This document shows positions 54,101-56,207 of a DNA stretch of 64,000 nucleotides, piece after piece. How positions within the stretch are numbered: the first letter of the stretch is position 1; each line of letters opens with the position of its first letter. The translations under genes were made by a program, and so were the position numbers. This DNA is from Bombyx mori (taxonomy: Eukaryota; Arthropoda; Insecta; Lepidoptera; Bombycidae): NCBI RefSeq assembly GCF_030269925.1, contig NC_085133.1, positions 6,902,001 through 6,966,000 on the forward strand. The letters run 5' to 3'. The notes beneath the pieces were generated by a model. It worked only from the letters and a program-made list of their open reading frames with translations, was not told where the DNA came from and did no database searches.

Positions 54101-56207
54101 AGGTCATAAAAAATCAATATTGTTAGCGTTACTGATGAAGTTTTTTTTTTAACAATAATTAATTGAGTTCCTCTTACATAAGTAATACATAATATAAAAA
54201 CAAATGGCATAGCTGCAATAAATCTACCAAGTCACATAATTACACATAGATTGTGGCATTTTGACGAGAGCATCAGAACTACCTACTGATGGTATGACAT
54301 CTTGTGAGTCCACACGGGTAGGTACCACCACCCTGCCTATTTCTATTCCTATTTCCTATTTCAAAATTAATAATGATAATTCCTCAATTGATTTTCATTT
54401 ATAATAATTCATTTTCGCAGATTGGACACGTTGATGGGAGGTGATTTCCAGCAATACAGAGCCAACGTCTATTGTCAGAGGCCGGAGTGTCCGCATGCTT
54501 CCACGTTCGGTGCGATTTGCTTTAATTAATTAACTAAAGTGAACAAATGTGCTTACGGCCTACGCAATAATATCCCGCTAATTGGAGACCTAAGGAACCT
54601 AATCAATGTCTCAACGATAATCAATTATTCAACTTAATAAATGACTTTTGCGTGTCTTAAAGTTTCGATAAAAAAAACATGATAAATGATTAAGTTGATT
54701 AATCTAAAATGTTATTTAGAATTTTAATTGATTTGTGCAAAAATAAATTTTCCAACTTAAAGACGGTATTTTGTGATATTGAGGCGTCACTGGAAATGTC
54801 AAAATCTGATGGCGAGTGGTTACCGTCGCTCATGGACTTAAGCAATGTCAGAGGCAGAGCCAAGCCGCCGCCTACCGTTTTCTTTTTTGTCATTTACACC
54901 CTCAACTTCGTACACAACAGGAATCATTTATTAACAAATATATTTTCTAGGTACAGGCCAGAACAAGGCATCGCATTTCCACTGTCTCAAGTGCGACTTC
55001 GTTTGCACGGACACAAACAAAGTGGTCGCTCATCGTCGCCAGCACCAGAAGCTCGATTCCATTCAAGCGGCAGGCTTCGAGAAATTTCCGCCCAGCAAAG
55101 GTAAAACTAATAATCAATATAGCTTTAACTATGGCTTCATCATGAAGTTTTTTTATTATTGCTTAGATGAAGCCTTGTTACTGAAGCCCATAGACATCTA
55201 CAACGTAAATTGTTGATTGACCCACCTTGAGATATAAGTTCTAGGGTCTCAGTATAGTTACAACGGCTGCCCCACCCTTCAAACCGAAACGCATTATTGC
55301 TTCACGGCAGAAATAGGCAGGGTGGTGGTACCTACCCGTGCGGACTCACAAGAGGTGCTATTAACAGTAATTACGCAAATTATAATTATGCGGGTTTGAT
55401 TTCTATTACACGATGTTTTCAATCGTGAACATTTGTTGAGTTCATATTTCCTTAGAAAAATTGGTACCCGTCTGCGAGATTCGAACACCGATGCATCGCT
55501 CAATGCATCGATCAAATCGCGCACGTGAAGTCGTCGTGGCCTAAAGGATAAGACGTCCGGTGCATTCGTATCTAGCGATGCACCGGTGTTCGAATCCCGC
55601 AGGCGGGTACCAATTTTTCTAATGAAATACGTACTTAACAAATGTTCACGATTGATTTCCACGGTGAAGGAATAACATCGTGTAATAAAAATCAAACCCG
55701 CAAAATTATAATTTGCGTAATTACTGGTGGTAGGACCTCTTGGGAGTCCGCACGGGTAGGTACCACCGCCCCGCCTATTTCTGCCGTGAAGCCGTAATGC
55801 GTTTCGGTTGGAAGGGTGAGGCAGCCGTTGTAACTATACTGAGACCTTAGAACTTATATCTCAAGGTGTGTGGCGCATTTACGCTGTATATGTCTATGGG
55901 CTCCAGTAACCACTTAACACCAGGTGGGCTGTGAGCTCGTCCACACATCTAAGGCATAAAAAAAAAAAACCAATGCACCGGACGTCTTATCCCTTAGGCC
56001 ACAACGACGTAGTAGTAAATTGATAGCTAAACATGATCTTTGTTCACAGGTTGTGGATACGAACCGCAATGTATTCACAGTAAGAAGCAAACCCACTATC
56101 ACTGTCTTCAGTGCGGTTTCGCTGTGCTTGGCCTCTCCCAGATGACGTCACACAAGTACAAACATCAAGAAGCAAATCTAGGACCCTCGACCAGCGGCAC
56201 CAACTGA
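7264..56207 (+). CDS. cas: castor / CASZ1 orthologue, 26 coding exons (whole gene)
   Basis: Zinc-finger transcription factor of the Castor family; in Drosophila castor acts in temporal specification of neuroblasts, and vertebrate CASZ1 acts in neural and cardiovascular development (family knowledge). Joined coding exons: 7264-8125, 8199-8364, 9217-9355, 10346-10450, 13067-13130, 40551-40672, 40815-40846, 41134-41260, 41739-41879, 42595-42796, 43980-44202, 44998-45172, 45520-45662, 47001-47151, 47796-48200, 48342-48443, 48854-49370, 49809-50152, 50739-50849, 51706-51854, 52467-52592, 52969-53088, 54003-54098, 54421-54509, 54951-55100, 56050-56207. Total 5019 nt, 1672 residues plus stop, with all phases compatible. 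Twelve Castor-type fingers (C-x4/6-C ... H-[FYIL]-H-C ... C ... H-x3/5-H) begin near residues 504, 561, 621, 680, 812, 866, 1069, 1129, 1285, 1501, 1559 and 1622. The N-terminal 445 residues are acidic/polar and probably disordered. The finger set resembles the long CASZ1a form rather than the five-finger form. Uncertain points are the 5' end and the exon 4 and exon 12 acceptors. Confidence 0.93.
8199..8364 (+). CDS. cas: cas exon 2
   Basis: Residues about 288-342. Acceptor TTAACACAG ends at 8198, donor AAAG|GTAAGA. Phase 1 in, phase 2 out. It encodes a Lys/Arg patch (SLKRRHD) followed by a Ser/Thr/Glu-rich stretch with TPPKTPDNE, which looks like a proline-directed phosphorylation target. 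Confidence 0.92.
9217..9355 (+). CDS. cas: cas exon 3
   Basis: Residues about 343-389. Acceptor TTTGTTTCAG, donor ACAA|GTAAGA. Phase 2 in, 0 out. It encodes an amphipathic [16 protein letters not shown] segment, an acidic linker, and TLDLSVS (about 377-383), which fits the core of CtBP-binding PxDLS-type motifs. Confidence 0.92.
9757..9981 (+). mobile_element. RTE-like LINE 3' remnant with (GAA)n tail
   Basis: The + strand reads [14 protein letters not shown]..., ATWLRIARA and a stop, like RTE-type reverse-transcriptase C-termini, then GAAGAAGAAGAAAT. Lies in cas intron 3. Confidence 0.6.
10346..10450 (+). CDS. cas: cas exon 4
   Basis: Residues about 390-424, phase 0 to 0. The acceptor is either ...GGTCAAG|GAACAG (start 10346) or six bases later at GAACAG|TCC (start 10352); both keep frame, so this may be a two-residue NAGNAG-like choice. 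Donor ATGCAG|GTCAGT. The C-terminal half ([20 protein letters not shown]) looks like a short coiled coil. Confidence 0.85.
10738..10948 (-). mobile_element. Bm1-like SINE, 5' truncated, tail end lost
   Basis: CACCTGGTGTTAAGTGGTTA to CCTACCACCAGTA in reverse orientation. In cas intron 4. Confidence 0.8.
11250..11370. mobile_element. Possible LINE fragment
   Basis: The stretch with CTTATCGCCTTTTACGACAT resembles a conserved block common in lepidopteran LINEs. Weak call. Confidence 0.3.
11717..12147 (+). mobile_element. Helitron, family C, copy 1
   Basis: Begins TC (after A at 11716), ends CTAG (before T at 12148), the hallmark A|T insertion of Helitrons. Shares its 5' end (ATACGTGAAGCAAAA) and 3' end (AATTCGACTATA reverse complement) with the minus copy at 50280-50691. 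Non-autonomous. In cas intron 4. Confidence 0.7.
12713..13030 (+). mobile_element. Jockey-clade (BMC1-like) LINE 3' end next to cas exon 5
   Basis: Contains the 3' coding tail and UTR ending in GGTAGG plus poly-A (13023-13030). A perfect 10-bp target duplication ATGTCTTCAT flanks it (12703-12712 and 13031-13040). 5' truncated. Exon 5 begins at 13067. Confidence 0.88.
13067..13130 (+). CDS. cas: cas exon 5
   Basis: Residues about 425-445. Acceptor TTCGTACCAACAG, donor AGTG|GTGAGT. Phase 0 in, 1 out. It is polar (Gln/Asp/Glu/Lys). A jockey-type LINE tail ends at 13030, so this exon keeps only 36 nt of intron between the poly-A and its first base. Confidence 0.88.
13874..14072 (-). mobile_element. 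Bm1-like SINE fragment with internal deletion
   Basis: Reverse-orientation tail and body; a deletion joins AAACCGAAACGC to a block before the TTTTGCGGG segment. Confidence 0.8.
14413..14733 (+). mobile_element. Bm1-like SINE lacking tRNA head
   Basis: From TTCCACGGTGAAGGAATAAC through the body to TAAGCAATAAAA. Confidence 0.88.
14745..14870 (-). mobile_element. Second LINE family 3' end (GGCAGAGCCAAGCCGC type)
   Basis: Reverse complement of the family ending in ...CACCATCAGGTGGGC...GTCTGCCTACAAGGGCAATAAAA. Other copies at 25510, 35270, 36253, 54785, 60850 and 62415. Encodes the C-terminal LINE peptide ELPSTVFPERYDMSFF in longer copies. Confidence 0.7.
15098..15235 (-). mobile_element. LINE 3' end with (GA)n tail
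   Basis: Reverse complement of the family TTGGTGTGCAATAAAGTGT followed by a CT-rich tail, seen also at 15312-15695 and 25350-25495. The tail is expanded to the GA microsatellite at 15104-15162. Confidence 0.6.
15104..15162. repeat. (GA)29 microsatellite
   Basis: 59 bases of uninterrupted GA, forming the tail of the minus-strand LINE fragment. Confidence 0.97.
15312..15695 (+). mobile_element. LINE 3' end (CT-rich tail), split by MITE
   Basis: GGTTGTCTGGAAGAGATCGC to about 15360, then the MITE, then the continuing ATCTGC...GGTGTGTAATAAAG and a CT-rich tail. Aligns with 25350-25495. Confidence 0.65.
15368..15606 (+). mobile_element. TA-target MITE, copy B, inside a LINE tail
   Basis: 239 bp with about 35-bp imperfect terminal inverted repeats starting TCGACGCTTGAAAGGC, flanked by TA/TA. 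It interrupts a LINE 3' end whose uninterrupted paralogue is at about 25350-25495. Confidence 0.8.
16103..16503 (+). mobile_element. Bm1-like SINE with tRNA-like head
   Basis: The head has a perfect pol III A box TGGCCTAAAGG and B box GTTCGAATCC (16160-16169), then the family body and AATAAA tail. An internal deletion removes part of the tail region. Matches what I know of Bm1 (about 0.45 kb, tRNA-derived). Confidence 0.88.
16784..17000 (+). mobile_element. Helitron, family A, 3' truncated
   Basis: Starts A|TCTATATATATAAAAATGA and continues with GTTCGTTAGTCTCGC and AAGTCCAGAGAAGG, shared with 44240-44445 and 46621-46909. The 3' CTAG end is missing, so the right limit is approximate. Confidence 0.65.
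17523..17669 (+). repeat. Tandem duplication, 89-bp period
   Basis: 17523-17580 and 17612-17669 are diverged copies sharing AATTCGCGATGTGATAATC. Further, more diverged copies of the adjoining block (ATCAAACTATATCGGA ... ATCCTAATAACC) occur at about 17680-17860 and 17900-18049. Confidence 0.75.
18050..18356 (+). mobile_element. RTE-like LINE 3' end with perfect 13-bp TSD
   Basis: Bounded by AATAACCAAAATT at 18037-18049 and 18357-18369. The body encodes a decayed RTE-type C-terminus (WIGH-like region, then [11 protein letters not shown] in another frame, and [13 protein letters not shown] residues) and ends in GATGATGA. Confidence 0.88.
18413..18658 (+). mobile_element. Bm1-like SINE, short form
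   Basis: Begins at TACTGGTGGTAGGACC and runs to TAAGCAATAAA. No head. Confidence 0.88.
19157..19187 (+). repeat. (CTTAG)n short tandem repeat
   Basis: About four CTTAG/GCTTA units followed by an interrupted unit, in a GC-richer patch (about 19080-19200) that I could not assign. Confidence 0.8.
20594..21055. mobile_element. TIR element containing a Bm1-like SINE
   Basis: Inverted ends of about 50 bp: left GTGTGCTTGCTTAGTGCGAG through AGCGTAAAAGTTAA, right the reverse complement ending CACACAG. A Bm1-like SINE (20682-20918) sits inside. Same family as 1-503. Confidence 0.65.
20682..20918 (+). mobile_element. Bm1-like SINE, short form, nested in TIR element
   Basis: Starts ACCGGTGGTAGGACTTC, ends near the AAGAAATGAAATG tail. 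Sits inside the TIR element 20594-21055, so it inserted later than that element. Confidence 0.85.
21945..22185 (+). mobile_element. Jockey-clade LINE fragment with internal insertion
   Basis: GACCAAATGGTAAACAGCC ... TTCGACGAGTAAATTAA, then an AT-rich insert (about 22102-22142), then the UTR block ACAGCCCACCGAGTTTCTC. Confidence 0.75.
22540..22745 (+). repeat. Dispersed repeat D (GAAAT/GAGAT-rich), copy 1
   Basis: ACCTGGTAACTAAGACCTTT ... TTAATTTGAGACATTA, then GAGATGAGATGATATGGGATG. Two further copies are at 41950-42240 and 46316-46580. Confidence 0.7.
23345..24215 (-). mobile_element. Jockey-clade (BMC1-like) LINE 3' end with RT C-terminus
   Basis: The minus strand carries a 180-codon open frame (24087 to 23545) typical of the jockey-type reverse-transcriptase C-terminus: [20 protein letters not shown], then [22 protein letters not shown] and the Arg-rich end. 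The 3'UTR follows at lower coordinates. 5' truncated, non-functional. Confidence 0.88.
25350..25495 (+). mobile_element. LINE 3' end (CT-rich tail), uninterrupted
   Basis: Same family as 15312-15695, without the MITE, so it shows the empty target. Confidence 0.65.
25510..25615 (+). mobile_element. Second LINE family 3' end
   Basis: TTGGCTCTGCCCCTGGCATT ... ACTCACCATCAGGTGGGCC ... AAGGGCAATA. Confidence 0.7.
26440..26611 (-). mobile_element. Bm1-like SINE fragment
   Basis: TTTATTGCTTAGATGAGTAG through the reverse body to CCCTTCAAACCGGAA, with a short CCACCTGGCC duplication. Confidence 0.82.
28488..28720 (-). mobile_element. RTE-like LINE 3' end with 10-bp TSD
   Basis: ATTTTTAATT duplicated at 28478-28487 and 28721-28730. 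The minus strand reads YGHVM-type, [14 protein letters not shown] and DRREW residues typical of this RTE-like C-terminus, compare 51068-51260. Confidence 0.82.
29640..30003 (+). mobile_element. Jockey-clade (BMC1-like) LINE 3' end
   Basis: CCCGATCCTGCGG ... 3' coding tail and UTR ending GCTTAGGTAGG plus A-run. Confidence 0.85.
32553..32656 (+). mobile_element. Degenerate Bm1-like SINE 3' end
   Basis: TCTCAAGGTGGGTGGC ... GTTGATGTCTATAAGCTC ... CACCCATCTTAGCAATAAAA, diverged. Confidence 0.7.
33429..33716 (+). other. Unassigned 94-codon open frame
   Basis: ATG-started frame, Lys/Arg/Ile-rich ([20 protein letters not shown]...). No domain recognised, and no splice-compatible link to cas was established. 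Could be a transposon remnant or chance. Confidence 0.15.
35270..35475 (+). mobile_element. Second LINE family 3' end
   Basis: GGCTTTGGAATGAGTTCACC ... ATGACATGTCCTTCTTCAAA ... GCTCGTCTGCCTACAAGGGC plus A tail. Sequence upstream (about 35150-35270: GAGCAGAGTTCATCC, CATTTATCCACAG-like) may belong to the same insertion. Confidence 0.75.
36253..36475 (-). mobile_element. Second LINE family 3' end
   Basis: Poly-T, then the reverse complement of the family through GGAGCTCACTCCATAGCCGG. Confidence 0.78.
36747..37019 (-). mobile_element. Helitron, family B, copy 1
   Basis: A|CTAGCTGTGCCCGCGACTTC at the left and TATAGA|T at the right: on the minus strand it starts TC, ends CTAG and lies between A and T. 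Contains a CAGA tetranucleotide run at 36900-36918. Non-autonomous. Confidence 0.7.
37200..37421 (+). mobile_element. Jockey-clade LINE 3' end with 8-bp TSD
   Basis: ACTTCTTC flanks it at 37192-37199 and 37422-37429. The body runs from CCCACAGACACAGCCC to GCATAGGTAG plus a long A-run. Strongly 5' truncated. Confidence 0.82.
37978..38168 (-). mobile_element. Bm1-like SINE fragment
   Basis: TTTATTGCTTAGATGGGTGG through CTTCACGGCAAAAATAGGC in reverse orientation. Confidence 0.85.
38961..39256 (-). mobile_element. Helitron, family B, copy 2
   Basis: A|CTAGCCTTTGCCCACGACTC at the left, TAATATTAGTATAGA at the right; carries the common TTCCTGAGATTAGCGCG block. Confidence 0.7.
40551..40672 (+). CDS. 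cas: cas exon 6
   Basis: Residues about 446-486. Acceptor ATCTTAGAG, preceded about 12 nt upstream by a CTAAC branch-site consensus at 40532-40536; donor TATC|GTTAGT at 40673. Phase 1 in (pairs with exon 5), 0 out (pairs with exon 7). It encodes a strongly basic segment ([12 protein letters not shown], then [14 protein letters not shown]) just ahead of the first finger, likely an NLS or DNA-contacting extension. The frame stays open upstream to ATG 40508, raising the possibility of an internal start (see findings). Confidence 0.82.
40815..40846 (+). CDS. cas: cas exon 7 (32-nt micro-exon)
   Basis: Residues about 487-496 ([10 protein letters not shown]) plus two bases. Acceptor AACTCTTTGCAG and donor AAGAG|GTATGT are both strong. 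Phase 0 in, 2 out, which lets exon 8 read RYGSTLEC into the first finger. Without this exon, exons 6 and 8 do not join in frame. Confidence 0.83.
41134..41260 (+). CDS. cas: cas exon 8 (zinc finger 1)
   Basis: Residues about 497-539. Acceptor AAATCACTAG, donor TTAAG|GTACCT. Phase 2 in, 0 out. Finger 1 shows CGSSYC, then EHFHCMDC and the start of the histidine pair (IRHFK, completed by WH in exon 9). Confidence 0.9.
41299..41540 (+). mobile_element. Bm1-like SINE, short form
   Basis: Begins CACTGGTGGTAGGAC, ends in a degenerate AAAGCTATAAAAA tail. In cas intron 8, about 38 nt after exon 8. Confidence 0.87.
41739..41879 (+). CDS. cas: cas exon 9 (zinc finger 2)
   Basis: Residues about 540-586. 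Acceptor TCTGTTCGCAG, donor GATAAG|GTAAGC. Phase 0 to 0. It completes finger 1 and opens finger 2 ([17 protein letters not shown]). Castor fingers typically span exon joints, as here. Confidence 0.95.
41950..42240 (+). repeat. Dispersed repeat D, copy 2
   Basis: The longest copy: ACCTGGTAACTAAGACCTTT, GAGATGAGATGATATGGGATG and a tail with TTTCAGTGGACTTTTTGTTG and TACGTCCAGCGGC. In cas intron 9. Confidence 0.7.
42595..42796 (+). CDS. cas: cas exon 10 (zinc fingers 2-3)
   Basis: Residues about 587-653. Acceptor TTACTCCTAG, donor ATATGG|GTGAGC. Phase 0 in, 1 out. It closes finger 2 (MHANYH) and carries finger 3 ([15 protein letters not shown]), whose histidines lie in exon 11. Confidence 0.95.
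42930..43085 (-). mobile_element. LINE 3' end (AATCATTTATTTCTA type)
   Basis: AAATCATTTATTTCTACTTA ... CTCTACCACCGGTTCC ... GGCGAAACAAACTCAGCGGG, a common lepidopteran LINE 3' end in reverse orientation (family knowledge; family name not assigned). In cas intron 10. Confidence 0.5.
43478..43908 (+). mobile_element. Bm1-like SINE, full length, near cas exon 11
   Basis: tRNA-like head with A box TGGCCTAAAGG and B box GTTCGAATCT, full body and TAAGCAATAAAAAAAAG. About 430 bp. Ends 71 nt before exon 11. Confidence 0.92.
43980..44202 (+). CDS. cas: cas exon 11 (zinc fingers 3-4)
   Basis: Residues about 654-727. Acceptor ATTCAACGCAG, donor TTCGG|GTGAGT. Phase 1 in, 2 out. The join gives KADM-EKHKTYH, closing finger 3; finger 4 follows ([21 protein letters not shown]). 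A Bm1-like SINE ends about 70 nt upstream. Confidence 0.95.
44240..44445 (+). mobile_element. Helitron, family A, 5' truncated
   Basis: GATTTTGGTCTTGAATTATT ... GGCACTACGAAGTCTGCC ... CAGCTAG|T. In cas intron 11, starting about 37 nt after exon 11. Confidence 0.7.
44510..44712 (+). mobile_element. Decayed second-family LINE 3' end
   Basis: CTTTCATCCACAGTCCA ... CTTCTTCAAATAAGGTTTGA ... GTAAGCAGCAGCTTGGCTG; diverged copy in cas intron 11. Confidence 0.55.
44853..44930 (+). mobile_element. Degenerate Bm1-like SINE fragment
   Basis: TTGATGGTAGGACGTCATGT and following bases match the family body weakly. Confidence 0.5.
44998..45172 (+). CDS. cas: cas exon 12 (linker)
   Basis: Residues about 728-786. 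Acceptor AAGTGGGTAG, an in-frame TAA just upstream, donor TTTC|GTAAGT. Phase 2 in, 0 out. No finger; a hydrophobic segment ([16 protein letters not shown]) then an acidic Asp/Asn stretch. The acceptor has a poor pyrimidine tract, so the first few residues are less certain. Confidence 0.83.
45229..45462 (+). mobile_element. Bm1-like SINE, short form
   Basis: Starts TACTGGTGGTAGGACC, ends GCAATAAAAAATAAATAAA. In cas intron 12, 57 nt before exon 13. Confidence 0.88.
45520..45662 (+). CDS. cas: cas exon 13 (zinc finger 5)
   Basis: Residues about 787-833. Acceptor TTTTCAACAG, donor CACAG|GTCAGA. Phase 0 in, 2 out. Finger 5 has a shortened first loop: CTKC, then HYHCAADGC; its histidines are in exon 14. 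The C-x2-C spacing is unlike the C-x4/x6-C of most other fingers. Confidence 0.94.
46076..46111 (+). mobile_element. Bm1-like SINE 3' fragment
   Basis: GCTTAACACAAGATGGGCTG and TGAGCTCGTTTACCCAC. Confidence 0.55.
46316..46580 (+). repeat. Dispersed repeat D, copy 3
   Basis: Diverged copy with TTGATTAATTTGAGGCCTTA, GATAAGATGAGATGA and TTTTCAGTGGACATTTTG. In cas intron 13. Confidence 0.6.
46621..46909 (+). mobile_element. Helitron, family A, near full length
   Basis: TCTTTATATATAAAAATGAA ... GCTAAAACTCGAGAACGGCT ... GGCACTACGAAGTCTGCC ... GATAG|T (terminal CTAG mutated). Ends 91 nt before cas exon 14. Confidence 0.7.
47001..47151 (+). CDS. cas: cas exon 14 (zinc fingers 5-6)
   Basis: Residues about 834-884. 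Acceptor CCCTTGATCAG, donor ACTTGG|GTGAGC. Phase 2 in, 0 out. It closes finger 5 (VKHAMEH) and opens finger 6 (CGNSAC, HYHCTW). Confidence 0.92.
47796..48200 (+). CDS. cas: cas exon 15 (finger 6, PNL repeats, AT-hook-like)
   Basis: Residues about 885-1019. Acceptor TGCTTCAACAG, donor GACAAT|GTAAGG. Phase 0 to 0. It closes finger 6 (ENC ... HHRQH), then has a low-complexity Pro/Asn/Leu/Gln region with repeated (S/A/H/T)PN(L/F/M) units about 9-13 residues apart, and ends with KRGRPPKNR, an AT-hook-like GRP core flanked by basic residues. Confidence 0.95.
48342..48443 (+). CDS. cas: cas exon 16 (linker)
   Basis: Residues about 1020-1053. Acceptor AATATTTTTAG, donor TTTCCG|GTAAGT. Phase 0 to 0. 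A Pro/Ser/Ile-rich linker ([14 protein letters not shown] ...) between fingers 6 and 7. Confidence 0.92.
48854..49370 (+). CDS. cas: cas exon 17 (zinc fingers 7-8)
   Basis: Residues about 1054-1225. Acceptor TTCCATTTCTAG, donor TTTCTG|GTGAGT. Phase 0 in, 1 out. Finger 7: [22 protein letters not shown]. Finger 8: [21 protein letters not shown] (the second His position is weak). An acidic/Ser-rich tail follows with two sumoylation-like motifs (IKSE) near the ends of the tail. Confidence 0.95.
49521..49740 (+). mobile_element. Bm1-like SINE, short and diverged
   Basis: TTATGGTAGGACC ... TTTCTGCCGTGAAGCAGTAA ... GAGCTCGTCCACC. In cas intron 17, ends about 68 nt before exon 18. Confidence 0.82.
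49809..50152 (+). CDS. cas: cas exon 18 (zinc finger 9)
   Basis: Residues about 1226-1340. Acceptor TTTATTCCAG, donor ACTAAG|GTAGGA. Phase 1 in, 0 out. A Ser/Pro-rich stretch precedes finger 9 ([20 protein letters not shown]). Confidence 0.92.
50280..50691 (-). mobile_element. Helitron, family C, copy 2
   Basis: A|CTAGTGGACCCCCGGTAGTC at the left, TTATAGA|T at the right; on the minus strand TC...CTAG. Inverted relative to 11717-12147. Ends about 47 nt before cas exon 19. Confidence 0.72.
50739..50849 (+). CDS. cas: cas exon 19 (Ser/Pro/Gln linker)
   Basis: Residues about 1341-1377. Acceptor TGTTTTACTCAG, donor ATCAG|GTAGCT (weak). Phase 0 to 0. If the donor is not used, the frame stays open to TGA 50931-50933, adding 27 residues and ending the protein after finger 9. 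Confidence 0.88.
50966..51028 (-). mobile_element. Bm1-like SINE fragment
   Basis: GGTGGTACCTACCCGTGCAG and CATCCCACCACCAATAATGG. Confidence 0.65.
51068..51260 (+). mobile_element. RTE-like LINE 3' remnant
   Basis: Reads YGHVM near 51071, then [19 protein letters not shown] and DRREWNRK, typical of RTE-like C-termini. In cas intron 19. Confidence 0.72.
51325..51560 (+). mobile_element. Bm1-like SINE, short form
   Basis: TTACTAGTGATAGGACC ... CACCCATCAAAGCAATAAAA. Confidence 0.87.
51706..51854 (+). CDS. cas: cas exon 20 (Gln/Leu linker)
   Basis: Residues about 1378-1426. Acceptor TTTTATTTCAG, donor AGGG|GTGAGT. Phase 0 in, 2 out. Locally GC-rich; encodes [10 protein letters not shown] and a QMQQQ-type run. 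Confidence 0.9.
52041..52350 (+). repeat. Tandem duplication, 170-bp period
   Basis: About 52041-52180 and 52211-52350 are diverged copies: CTTATCCCACTCTGT, TTATTCCATT, TCATCTCTG, CTCCACTC, ATCCAAGTCTT recur in the same order 170 nt apart. The content resembles antisense RTE-like LINE 3' coding sequence. In cas intron 20. Confidence 0.8.
52467..52592 (+). CDS. cas: cas exon 21 (Pro/Leu linker)
   Basis: Residues about 1427-1468. Acceptor TCTCGCTCGCAG, donor AATC|GTGAGT. Phase 2 to 2. A hydrophobic Pro/Leu/Tyr segment ([17 protein letters not shown]). Confidence 0.92.
52755..52835 (-). mobile_element. Degenerate Bm1-like SINE fragment
   Basis: GTCCAAACCGGAATACATGC and AAATAGGTAGATCGGTGATA, weak match. 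Confidence 0.45.
52969..53088 (+). CDS. cas: cas exon 22 (start of zinc finger 10)
   Basis: Residues about 1469-1508. Acceptor GGCATTCCAG, donor TACAG|GTAAGC. Phase 2 to 2. It contains VLKDEP (sumoylation-like) and opens finger 10 with CAYQNC. Confidence 0.94.
53249..53683 (+). mobile_element. RTE-like LINE 3' end with 9-bp TSD and open frame
   Basis: AATCGTGTT at 53240-53248 and 53684-53692. An open frame of about 135 codons reads to TGA near 53657: [10 protein letters not shown], then [31 protein letters not shown] and [14 protein letters not shown], a classic RTE-like reverse-transcriptase C-terminus. Tail AATGATGATGATG. In cas intron 22; the open frame suggests a young insertion. Confidence 0.9.
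54003..54098 (+). CDS. cas: cas exon 23 (zinc finger 10)
   Basis: Residues about 1509-1540. Acceptor TTATTAACAG, donor GAGAG|GTAGGT. Phase 2 to 2. It completes finger 10: HFHCTRKDC, then QHTARH. Confidence 0.94.
54286..54350 (+). mobile_element. Bm1-like SINE fragment
   Basis: CTACTGATGGTATGACATCT ... CCCTGCCTATTTCTATTCC. Same 5' boundary as the short-form copies; 3' end lost. In cas intron 23. Confidence 0.7.
54421..54509 (+). CDS. cas: cas exon 24 (start of zinc finger 11)
   Basis: Residues about 1541-1570. Acceptor CATTTTCGCAG, donor TTCG|GTGCGA. Phase 2 in, 1 out. It opens finger 11 with CQRPEC. Confidence 0.92.
54785..54880 (-). mobile_element. Second LINE family fragment
   Basis: ATCTGATGGCGAGTGGTTAC ... 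GAGCCAAGCCGCCGCCTACC. In cas intron 24. Confidence 0.65.
54951..55100 (+). CDS. cas: cas exon 25 (zinc finger 11)
   Basis: Residues about 1571-1620. Acceptor TATTTTCTAG, donor AAAG|GTAAAA. Phase 1 to 1. It completes finger 11: HFHCLKC, then AHRRQH. Confidence 0.94.
55155..55527 (-). mobile_element. Bm1-like SINE, inverted partner
   Basis: Reverse-orientation tail, body and partial head (GATTCGAACACCGATGCATC); abuts the plus-strand copy at 55528. In cas intron 25. Confidence 0.85.
55528..55957 (+). mobile_element. Bm1-like SINE, full length
   Basis: Head GTCGTGGCCTAAAGGATAAG with B box GTTCGAATCC, full body, AAGGCATAAAAAAA tail. Ends about 92 nt before cas exon 26. Confidence 0.92.
55970..56013 (-). 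mobile_element. Bm1-like tRNA-head fragment
   Basis: AATGCACCGGACGTCTTATC and CTTAGGCCACAACGAC: reverse complement of the SINE head, 37 nt before cas exon 26. Confidence 0.8.
56050..56207 (+). CDS. cas: cas exon 26 (zinc finger 12 and stop)
   Basis: Residues about 1621-1672. Acceptor TTTGTTCACAG, phase 1 in. Finger 12: CGYEPQC, HYHCLQC, SHKYKH; a short Ser/Gly/Thr tail ends at TGA 56205-56207. Confidence 0.95.

Noticed and set aside
55294..55695. 133-codon open frame on the minus strand
   Set aside because: It runs across two inverted SINE copies; similar frames appear in other copies of the family.
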